From: Actinomycetes bacterium
Lineage (GTDB): Bacteria; Actinomycetota; Acidimicrobiia; Acidimicrobiales; RAAP-2
NCBI GenBank assembly: GCA_021793395.1
Contig: JAJYSU010000007.1
Location: 1 to 64,000 of the forward strand
Reading direction: 5' to 3'
Length of the DNA stretch: 64,000 nt
The position numbers and the translations under genes are program-made. The notes beneath the pieces were generated by a model that did no database searches, was not told where the DNA came from, and worked only from the letters and a program-made list of their open reading frames with translations. Shown here in pieces: positions 56,990 through 64,000 of this stretch; the first letter of the stretch is position 1; every line of letters starts with the position of its first letter.

Positions 56990-57017
56990 TGAACCACCGA
57001 GCCCGGCGCCGCGTTCT
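56990..57017 (+). promoter_or_regulatory. ECF-sigma promoter-like sequence for the sigma gene (autoregulation)
   Basis: Plus strand: TGAACC (56990-56995), 16-nt spacer, CGTTCT (57012-57017). Confidence 0.6.
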
Positions 57018-57057
57018 ACTGGTGACGCGGGATGCGATGAATCACGAGGGAGGTGCG

Positions 57058-57618
57058 GTGACCACGAGGCGTACTCGCTCGGGCTCGCACAACTCCCCGC
57101 GGTCGGCTGACGCCGTCGTGGCGGACGACGAGGCGGTGGCGGCGCTCTACGACGAGTGGGCGGCGCCCCTGTTCGCCTACGCGTGTCGCCGCTGCGCGAG
57201 CCGCGAGCGCGCCGAGGAGATCGTGCAGGATACTCTGGTGCGCGCCTGGCGCCATCCCGAGTTGCTCGGCCAGTCGCGTGAGGCGCGCCGTGCCTGGCTC
57301 TACACCGTCGTGCGTAACGCGATCACCGACGCGTGGCGCCGCGACGGTGCACGTCCGACGATTGTCTCGTCGCACGTGGATCAGTTCGTCGACGATGGAG
57401 GCCTGGAGTGGGCGGTGGAGTCGTGGACGTTGCGCGACGCGGTCGCTCAGCTCAGTGACGATCACCGTCGTGTGCTGCACCACGCCTTCTACCTGGGTCA
57501 CTCGGTCGACCAGACAGCGGCTGCCCTGCGGGTGGCCCCGGGGACGGTGAAGTCGCGCACCTACTATGCGCTGCGGGCGCTACGGGTGATTCTCGAGGAG
57601 ATGGGGTACATACGATGA
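57058..57618 (+). CDS. ECF-family RNA polymerase sigma factor
   Basis: 'AAPLFAYACRRCASRERAEEIVQDTLVRAWRHPELL', 'QTAAALRVAPGTVKSRTYYALRALRVIL'; GTG at 57058 with SD ggaggt. Confidence 0.9.
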   Translation: MTTRRTRSGSHNSPRSADAVVADDEAVAALYDEWAAPLFAYACRRCASRERAEEIVQDTLVRAWRHPELLGQSREARRAWLYTVVRNAITDAWRRDGARPTIVSSHVDQFVDDGGLEWAVESWTLRDAVAQLSDDHRRVLHHAFYLGHSVDQTAAALRVAPGTVKSRTYYALRALRVILEEMGYIR

Positions 57619-58283
57619 GCGATCACGATCACGATCACGACGCGGTGCGTCTCTCACTGGGTTCGTACCTCGCGGGAGCCCTCGATACAGCGTCACGCCG
57701 GGAGGTGGAGGCACACCTCGAGCAGTGTGCGATCTGTCAACACGAGGTGGCCGATCTCGCCGCGCTGCCCGGGCTGCTCGCGCGAGTCGGGAGCGTGGTG
57801 GACGAGGAACCATTCGAGTTGCCGGCAACGCTGCGTGACGACGTGCTGTCGCGCGTGCGCGACGAGCGGCGTTCGCAGCGTCGCCGAATGGGTGCGTGTC
57901 GTGGCGCCGCGTCGGCCCTGGCACTGGTGGCGGCGTCCTTGCTGGTCATCGTGGTGGTGCGGGCACCGTCCTCGCCCGCGGGTGTGGGTTACGCGATGCG
58001 CCCGTCCGATACCGCGGTGCGCCTGCGCGGCGTCGCAACGCTGATTCCTAAGGCGTGGGGTACGGAAGTGGTCTTCTCCTTGAAGGGTGTGCCGGTCGGG
58101 CTGAACTGCGAGGCGGTGGTGGTGGGCGCCGGAGGCGTGCCGCAGGTCATTGGCAACTGGGGGTCGACGTTGACCCATACCGTGCAGGTGACGGTGGCGA
58201 CACGCCTGGCGACGTCCCGACTGCGCGCGGTGCGCGTGGCGACGCTCGACGGGAGGACGTTGTTGACGGCTCGCGTGGTGTGA
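57615..58283 (+). CDS. Zinc-finger (zf-HC2) anti-sigma factor with one TM helix
   Basis: 'SLGSYLAGALDTASRREVEAHLEQCAICQHEVADLAALPGLL', TM 'ASALALVAASLLVIVVV'; overlaps ECF stop. Confidence 0.87.
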   Translation: MSDHDHDHDAVRLSLGSYLAGALDTASRREVEAHLEQCAICQHEVADLAALPGLLARVGSVVDEEPFELPATLRDDVLSRVRDERRSQRRRMGACRGAASALALVAASLLVIVVVRAPSSPAGVGYAMRPSDTAVRLRGVATLIPKAWGTEVVFSLKGVPVGLNCEAVVVGAGGVPQVIGNWGSTLTHTVQVTVATRLATSRLRAVRVATLDGRTLLTARVV

Positions 58284-58337
58284 GTTCGGCTGGCGTGGGT
58301 CGCGCGCGTCGTCCAGACTGGGAACAGTGAGACGGCC

Positions 58338-59423
58338 GTGACGGGGACTGGGGCGGTGGCGTCGAGTCGTGACATCCTGACCGGAGGTCGCGTCCTCGTG
58401 GCGTTCGACAAGTTTCGCGGGACGGCGACGGCGCCCCAGTTGGGTGAGTGGGTTGCCACGGTCGTGCGAGAGTGCGGGGGCGACCCCGAGGTCGTGGCGA
58501 TGTCCGACGGGGGCGAGGGCTTTCGTGAGGCCTTCGCCGGCCGGGAGATCGGCGTCGAGGTGTCCGACCCCTTCGGGGGGCTCCACCGGGTTCCCGTCAC
58601 GCTGTACCGCGCCGGGTCCGCGACGGTGGCGGTGGCCACCACGGCCGACGTCGTGGGCCGCGGCGTCGTCGACCCGTCGCGCGAGGACGCTCTGCGCGCC
58701 AACTCGCGGGGCGTTGGCGAACTTCTGGTGGCGCTAGGCCGGTTGGGGGTGTCGTCGGTGCTGTTGGGTGCGGGCGGTTCGGCCACCTCGGACGGCGGAC
58801 TCGGGTGCTACGAGGTCCTGCGCGAGGCCGGCGGACTTCCGATCCCGGTGACCGTCGCTACCGACGTGGACGCGACGTTTCTGGCCGCGCGCGACTTCGC
58901 TCGTCAGAAGGGCGTGGACTCGCGGGATCTGGTCGCGATCGATCGACGTCTGGGCGACGCGCGCGAACGCTACGAGCGCGAGTGTGGCGTCGACGTGGGG
59001 CCGCTGGCCCGCGCGGGCGCCGCGGGCGGGATTGCCGGGGCTCTGGCGGCGCTGGGCGCCGACGTGACGAGTGGGTTCGATGAGGTGGCGTCGGTCACCG
59101 GCCTCGCGGCCCGCGCGGCCCGCGCGGTGTTGGTCGTCACGGGAGAGGGCCGCCTCGACGCGAGCAGTGTGGGGGGCAAGGTCGTGGGGGGTGTCGCGGA
59201 CGTGGTGACGCGCGCCGATCGGCTTCTCGTCGTGTGCGGCGCCGTGGAGCCGATCGCTCAGAGTCGCCTGGAGGCGCTCCACCCCGGTGTGCGCGTGATC
59301 GGCCTCGAGGACCGTGTGGGGGCGCGGACGTCGCGCCGCGACCTGCGTCAGGTACTGGGGGCGGCCGTCGCGGAGGAGCTTCGTGCGCGCTTCGTCGACG
59401 TCAGCTGCGCAGGACCACGTTGA
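58338..59423 (+). CDS. Glycerate kinase (GckI/GlxK family)
   Basis: 'VLVAFDKFRGTATAPQLGEWVATVV', 'MSDGGEGFREAF', 'LLGAGGSATSDGGLG'. Confidence 0.9.
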   Translation: MTGTGAVASSRDILTGGRVLVAFDKFRGTATAPQLGEWVATVVRECGGDPEVVAMSDGGEGFREAFAGREIGVEVSDPFGGLHRVPVTLYRAGSATVAVATTADVVGRGVVDPSREDALRANSRGVGELLVALGRLGVSSVLLGAGGSATSDGGLGCYEVLREAGGLPIPVTVATDVDATFLAARDFARQKGVDSRDLVAIDRRLGDARERYERECGVDVGPLARAGAAGGIAGALAALGADVTSGFDEVASVTGLAARAARAVLVVTGEGRLDASSVGGKVVGGVADVVTRADRLLVVCGAVEPIAQSRLEALHPGVRVIGLEDRVGARTSRRDLRQVLGAAVAEELRARFVDVSCAGPR

Positions 59424-60324
59424 CGGGCTCCTCGCCGTCGAGCATGCGCGTGATCTGACGTTCGAGCAGGCGGGCCATGCGCGGCCGCATCGCCGACGTC
59501 ACGCCACCCACGTGGGGGGAGATCAGGACATTGTCCAGCGCGAAGAGTGGGTGGTCGGGGGGGAGGGGCTCGGGGTCGACCACGTCGAGAGCGAGGCGCA
59601 GGCGTCCGGAACGCGCCTCGTTCACGAGGGCGTCGGTATCGGCTACGCGCCCCCTCGCGACGTTGACGAGCAGGCTGGCGTCGCGCATGTGCGAGAGAAA
59701 GGTGCGGTCGACGAGGTGCGTGGTCTCGTCCGTGAGGGGAACCGCGACGACGACGATGTCCGCCTCGGGCAGGAGGGTGGGGAGTGACGATACCGCGTGG
59801 ATCGGCCCGCGTTCGTCGTCACGCGCGGTGTGCGCGACACGTACGATGGTCACCTCAAAGGGCTCGAGGCGGGCCTCGACGGCTCGAGCCACCCCCCCGT
59901 AGCCGACCAGCAGGACGGTGCGGTCGGCGAGGCTTTCGTGAAACGTTGGGGCCCAGAGGCCCTTGTCGGCCGCGCGCACGAAGTCCGCGATCCCGCGTTG
60001 AGCCGCCAGGATGAGCGCCACCGTGAACTCGGCGGTGGACGCTTCGTGCACCGAGGCGGCGTTGGCGAAGACGCGACCGGGTGGGAGGATCTCGGCGACG
60101 CCGTCGTAGCCAATCGACTGGCTCTGGATCAGACGGGTCGAGACGTCGCGCAATCTTTCCATCACCTGGGCCGCGCGCATGTAGGGAACCACCACGATGT
60201 CGATGGAGGGGGTCGGCGCGGGGCCCGATAGATCCCACGTGACGATCTCGACGCCGGGAGGCAACTCGCCCAACGACGCGCGTAACGTCTCGTCGGGAAC
60301 GCTGACGAGGAGTCGGGAGCTCAT
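59401..60324 (-). CDS. D-isomer-specific 2-hydroxyacid dehydrogenase
   Basis: 'RTVLLVGYGGVARAVEARLEPF', 'DASLLVNVARGRVADTDALV', 'LALDVVDPEPLPPDHPLFALDNVLISPHVGG'; ATG at 60324. Confidence 0.92.
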   Translation of the reverse strand: MSSRLLVSVPDETLRASLGELPPGVEIVTWDLSGPAPTPSIDIVVVPYMRAAQVMERLRDVSTRLIQSQSIGYDGVAEILPPGRVFANAASVHEASTAEFTVALILAAQRGIADFVRAADKGLWAPTFHESLADRTVLLVGYGGVARAVEARLEPFEVTIVRVAHTARDDERGPIHAVSSLPTLLPEADIVVVAVPLTDETTHLVDRTFLSHMRDASLLVNVARGRVADTDALVNEARSGRLRLALDVVDPEPLPPDHPLFALDNVLISPHVGGVTSAMRPRMARLLERQITRMLDGEEPVNVVLRS

Positions 60325-60378
60325 TAGTCGACTGTACCGCGGAGCGAGTGTTACTCGTCCCCTTGCTAGGTTCGCGGT

Positions 60379-61239
60379 GTGACGAGTGACGACGAGCGTT
60401 ACACCCACGGACACCACGAGTCGGTGCTGCGCAGCCACCGCTGGCGTACGGCCGAGAATTCCGCCGCGTTTGCCCTCGGCGACCTTCACGCGGGTATGAC
60501 GCTGCTGGATCTGGGCTGTGGTCCCGGTACTATCACGGCGGATCTGGCGGATCGGGTCGCACCGGGACGGGTACTGGGTGTGGACCGGTCCCCCGAGGTG
60601 GTGGCTCAGGCGAGTCAGGCTTTCCCCGCGACACCCGGGCGGGATGTGACGTTCGTGGTCGGAGACGTCTACGACCTCAACCTCCCCGATGCGTCGTTCG
60701 ACATGGTTGTCGCGCACCAGGTGCTGCAGCATCTTCGTGACCCGGTGGCGGCTTTGATCGAGGCACGTCGCGTTACCGTGGCGGGTGGGCGACTGGCGGT
60801 GCGCGACGTGGACTACGGCGCGACCCTGTGGTGGCCGCCGGATCCGCGCTTGGATCAGTGGCTGGCTCTGTACCACGCTCTGACCCGGCGTAACGGGGCT
60901 CAGGCCGACGCCGGACGCCAACTCGCGTCGTGGGTGCGACGGGCCGGGTGGAGCGACCTCGTGGTGTCCTCGTCGACGTGGACGTTCGCCCGCGACGCCG
61001 ATCGCCAGTGGTGGGGCGACCTGTGGGCGGAACGGATCACCGAGAGCGACCTCGCTCGTCAGTTGCGTGACGAGGGACTGGCGACGATGGATGAACTGTC
61101 GTCGATTGCCGACGCCTTTCGCCAGTGGTCGTGGGCCCCCGACGGGGTTTTCGTGATGGTGCACGGCGAGGTGCGCGCCCGCCGGCCCGTCGACGACGCG
61201 TCGGCAGTGTTAGAACAGTCGCGTGTCGTTGCTTCGTGA
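60379..61239 (+). CDS. Class I SAM-dependent methyltransferase
   Basis: 'GMTLLDLGCGPGTITADLADRVAPGRVLGVDRS', 'DMVVAHQVLQHLRDPVAALIEARRV'. Confidence 0.9.
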   Translation: MTSDDERYTHGHHESVLRSHRWRTAENSAAFALGDLHAGMTLLDLGCGPGTITADLADRVAPGRVLGVDRSPEVVAQASQAFPATPGRDVTFVVGDVYDLNLPDASFDMVVAHQVLQHLRDPVAALIEARRVTVAGGRLAVRDVDYGATLWWPPDPRLDQWLALYHALTRRNGAQADAGRQLASWVRRAGWSDLVVSSSTWTFARDADRQWWGDLWAERITESDLARQLRDEGLATMDELSSIADAFRQWSWAPDGVFVMVHGEVRARRPVDDASAVLEQSRVVAS

Positions 61240-61741
61240 TCGAGCGCCCGTGGTACGGGTACGCGAGGCGCTGGCCGCGGCCGGGGTGGCCGTGACGATG
61301 GTGGAGACCGACCAGGGCGCGAGTACCGCGGCCGACGCCGCGCGTGCGCTCGGCGTCGAGGTGGGCCAGATCGCCTCGTCGCTGGTCTTCGCGGGTCCGG
61401 ACCAACGACCCGTCCTGGTGATCACCAGCGGGCGTCACCGCGTCGACGCCGATCGGGTGGCGGCGTCGCTCGGCGTGGCGTCGCTGTCGCGCGTCGACGC
61501 CGCGTACGTGAAGGCGGCGTCGGGCTTTTCGATCGGCGGCGTGAGCCCGGTGGGCTGGAGAGCGGACCGGACGGTCGAGGGGAGTGGCGTCGCGCCCCTC
61601 GCGGTCATCGATGAGACGCTCGCCGACTACTCCGTGCTCTGGGCGGTCGGCGGACACCCTCACGTGGTCTTCTCGATCTCCTACGACGAACTGCGTCGGG
61701 TGAGCGGGGCGGTGGCGCGACGCGTCGCCGTGGACCCGTGA
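61223..61741 (+). CDS. YbaK/EbsC aminoacyl-tRNA deacylase family protein
   Basis: 'TAADAARALGVEVGQIASSLVFAGPDQRPVLVITSGRHRVD', 'GGVSPVGW'. Confidence 0.9.
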   Translation: MSLLRDRAPVVRVREALAAAGVAVTMVETDQGASTAADAARALGVEVGQIASSLVFAGPDQRPVLVITSGRHRVDADRVAASLGVASLSRVDAAYVKAASGFSIGGVSPVGWRADRTVEGSGVAPLAVIDETLADYSVLWAVGGHPHVVFSISYDELRRVSGAVARRVAVDP

Positions 61742-62436
61742 GCCTGACCTCCTCACCCGGGTCGGCACGCACGGTGGTGTTCGACCTCGACGGGACCGTG
61801 GCGGACTCCCAGGCGGGGATCCTGCGCAGCTTCCAGCTCACCCTCGCTGACGAGGGAGTCGTGGTGGCTGACGAGGTGCTCCGCGATCTGATCGGGCCAC
61901 CGCTCGAGGAGTCTTTCGCCCGCCTCGGCATCGCGCCGTCGCGTCTCGTTGCCGTCGTCGCGCGGTACCGCGAGTACTACGACCGCGTGGGCGTGACGGC
62001 GGCGGTCCCCTACGACGGCGTGGTCGAGACGGTGCATCGTCTGAGCACCGCGGGTGTACGCCTCGCGATAGCCACCGCCAAGCGCGTCGACTTCGCTCGC
62101 CGGATGCTGGCGCGTTTCGCCCTCGCGAACTACTTCGACGTCATCGAGGGAGTGAGCGGCGATGATCGGATTCGTACCAAGAACGACGTCGTCGACGCCG
62201 TGCACGACGCGTTGGGCGAGCGGAGTGGTCTCACGTGGATGGTCGGTGATCGCCGTCAGGACATCGAGGCCGCTCGTCACGTGTCGTGGGTGCCGGTGGG
62301 CGTCTTGTGGGGGTACGGAACGCGTGACGAACTGCTCGACGCGGGAGCGGCGCTGCTGATCGACGAACCATCACAACTGCTGGACGTGGTGCGCGGTGAC
62401 CTGCGACGTGAGCCGACCCCCGAGGCATTGCCGTGA
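61738..62436 (+). CDS. HAD hydrolase, phosphoglycolate phosphatase-like
   Basis: 'TVVFDLDGTVADSQAGILRSF', 'AIATAKRVDFARRMLARF', 'MVGDRRQDIEAAR'. Confidence 0.87.
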   Translation: MSLTSSPGSARTVVFDLDGTVADSQAGILRSFQLTLADEGVVVADEVLRDLIGPPLEESFARLGIAPSRLVAVVARYREYYDRVGVTAAVPYDGVVETVHRLSTAGVRLAIATAKRVDFARRMLARFALANYFDVIEGVSGDDRIRTKNDVVDAVHDALGERSGLTWMVGDRRQDIEAARHVSWVPVGVLWGYGTRDELLDAGAALLIDEPSQLLDVVRGDLRREPTPEALP

Positions 62437-63629
62437 CTCGCCCGTGGCTCGCGCGAGCCGATCGTCCGCTGCACCTGGCCCCGGCGTCGGTGGACGACTA
62501 CCGCGAGCTCGCGCGGCGACGTCTGCCGCGCCAGCTCTTCGACTACGTCGACGGAGGATCCTTCGCCGAGTCCACGATGAGGGCTAACATCGCCGACTTG
62601 TCGCGCGTGACGCTGCGTCAGCGCGTGTTGCGTGACGTGGCCCAGCGACGGGTGTCGACGACGGTGCTCGGGGAGGAGATGTCGCTGCCGTTGGTACTGG
62701 CTCCCGTAGGCTTCGCGGGAATGTTCGCCCGCCGAGGTGAGGTGCAGGCCGCGCGTGCCGCCGCGCGTGCCGGCGTGTCGTTTTGCGAGTCCACTCTCTC
62801 TATCTGCTCCCTCGAGGAGGTGACGGCCGCGAGTGACCGCGTGCCGTGGTTTCAGCTCTACGTGATGCGCGACCGCCACTACGCCGAGGACCTGATGGCG
62901 CGCGCGAGCGCCGCGGGATGCCGCACCCTCGTCCTGACCGTGGACCTCGCCGTGGTGGGACATCGCTACCGCGACGTACGCAACGGCCTCGCGGGCGGCG
63001 TCTCGCGCGCCGGAGCGCTGCGCCGGCGCGTCGACTTCGTGTCGCATCCGCGCTGGGTGCGTGACGTCGCGCGCGCGGGGAGACCCCTCACCTTCGGCAA
63101 TCTCGAACGGGCGGTTCCCCAGGGGCGCGTGCCCCAGGACTTCCAGCAGTGGGTGGACGGACAGTTCGATCCCGCGGTGACCTGGGAGGACCTCGCCTGG
63201 GTACGCGAGCACTGGGGTGGCTCGATTGTGGTGAAGGGCGTCCTTGACCCGGACGACGCCCGTACGGCGGTGGCGCACGGGGTCGAGGGGATCATCGTGT
63301 CGAATCACGGGGGGCGCCAACTCGACGGCGCGCCGTCATCGATTGCGGCGCTGGCGGGAGTGGTTGACGCGGTCGAGGACCGCGCCGAGGTCCTGATGGA
63401 CGGCGGCGTGCGCAGCGGGCTAGACGTGGTGCGCGCCCTGGCACTGGGCGCGCGCGCGTGTCTGATCGGACGGCCCTGGGTGTACGCCATGGCGGCTCGG
63501 GGCGAGGCGGGAGTGAGTCACCTTCTGGCTACTTTTCGTGCGGAGATGCGCGTCGCGATGGGACTGATCGGGGTCGATGACGTCGCCCAGATCACTCGCA
63601 CGGTACTGGTGGAGGAATCGCCACACTGA
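62433..63629 (+). CDS. FMN-dependent alpha-hydroxy-acid oxidizing protein (LldD/glycolate-oxidase family)
   Basis: 'LFDYVDGGSFAESTMRANIADLSRVTLRQRVLRDV', 'GIIVSNHGGRQLDGAPSSIAAL', 'VLMDGGVRSGLDVVRALALGARACLIGRPWVY'. Confidence 0.93.
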   Translation: MTRPWLARADRPLHLAPASVDDYRELARRRLPRQLFDYVDGGSFAESTMRANIADLSRVTLRQRVLRDVAQRRVSTTVLGEEMSLPLVLAPVGFAGMFARRGEVQAARAAARAGVSFCESTLSICSLEEVTAASDRVPWFQLYVMRDRHYAEDLMARASAAGCRTLVLTVDLAVVGHRYRDVRNGLAGGVSRAGALRRRVDFVSHPRWVRDVARAGRPLTFGNLERAVPQGRVPQDFQQWVDGQFDPAVTWEDLAWVREHWGGSIVVKGVLDPDDARTAVAHGVEGIIVSNHGGRQLDGAPSSIAALAGVVDAVEDRAEVLMDGGVRSGLDVVRALALGARACLIGRPWVYAMAARGEAGVSHLLATFRAEMRVAMGLIGVDDVAQITRTVLVEESPH

Positions 63630-63665
63630 CCCGTCACGCATCGGTAACGAGCGGTAGGGTCGGGG

Positions 63666-63878
63666 ATGATGGGTGACGAGGCACGGACTAACGAGCGAGC
63701 GAGTGCGCGAGAGGCGGGCGCGTCAGTCGGAGAGTTCGACGAGTCTGGTGGGGATCCGGTGTGCTGGGCTCACCTCCTGTGCGAGGACTGCGGCGTCGTG
63801 CTCACGCCGGGAGTGGAGCACCGTGGTGGCTGTCGGGCGGTCGAGGGACGTCTTTCGTATCGGGTGGATGAGGGGTGA
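63666..63878 (+). CDS. Small Cys-rich hypothetical protein
   Basis: 70 aa; 'DPVCWAHLLCEDCGVVLTPGVEHRGGC' possible zinc-binding motif. Confidence 0.5.
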   Translation: MMGDEARTNERASAREAGASVGEFDESGGDPVCWAHLLCEDCGVVLTPGVEHRGGCRAVEGRLSYRVDEG

Positions 63879-63891
63879 TTGCGTCCGCGCG

Positions 63892-64000
63892 TTAGGTGGC
63901 GGGTGGCATCACGTCGGAGCTGAGGGTCGGCGCCGCCCCGGCGGGCCACTGCGCGAGCAGGCTGTAACGGTCGCCGCGGATGAGACTGCGCCGCCACTCG
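63892..64000 (-). CDS. C-terminal fragment of an unidentified protein truncated by window edge
   Basis: Reverse frame reads ...EWRRSLIRGDRYSLLAQWPAGAAPTLSSDVMPPAT* with stop at 63892. Confidence 0.35.
   Translation of the reverse strand, partial: EWRRSLIRGDRYSLLAQWPAGAAPTLSSDVMPPAT

Noticed and set aside
59401-61164. 587-aa extended ORF for the hydroxyacid dehydrogenase
   Set aside because: Extension is antisense to the methyltransferase; true ATG at 60324.

Overview
High-GC bacterial chromosome segment, actinobacterial in character (WhiB, CarD, GlnR-like regulator, HemQ, GpgS-like enzyme, clpC-radA-carD-ispD-ispF order). An Acidimicrobiia-like source is my inference only. It is mostly densely packed housekeeping DNA with many short start/stop overlaps: nitrogen assimilation, NAD synthesis, sigma factor, K+ transport/TrkA, topA-tmk-holB, a murein cluster, a Zur/zinc ABC locus, tilS-hpt-fol-pan-coaX-lysS, clpC-radA-carD-isp, thrC-groEL, hemQ, an ECF sigma/anti-sigma locus, and a glycerate/2-hydroxyacid metabolism cluster. 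Three tRNA genes are visible (Pro-CGG truncated at the left edge, Thr-CGT, Thr-TGT). I saw no rRNA, CRISPR array, transposase, integrase or prophage. The observations most worth follow-up are: (1) an adjacent MurL/MurD2-like pair beside pgeF, suggesting the alternative L-Glu-then-epimerise route; (2) a divergent pair of matching ECF promoter-like sequences (TGAACC-N16-CGT) between an ECF sigma gene and an exported-protein gene; (3) a degenerate dual-specificity-phosphatase-like protein (HGDDVSDR in place of HCX5R) inside the folate operon; (4) a KimA-like permease fused to a C-terminal OB-fold domain; (5) a chimeric InlB/Listeria-Bacteroides-repeat plus OmpA-like surface protein whose base composition changes sharply inside the gene; (6) glutamine synthetase II with a histone-like basic tail next to a GlnR-like pseudo-receiver regulator. 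I could not point to one clearly unprecedented multi-gene system.
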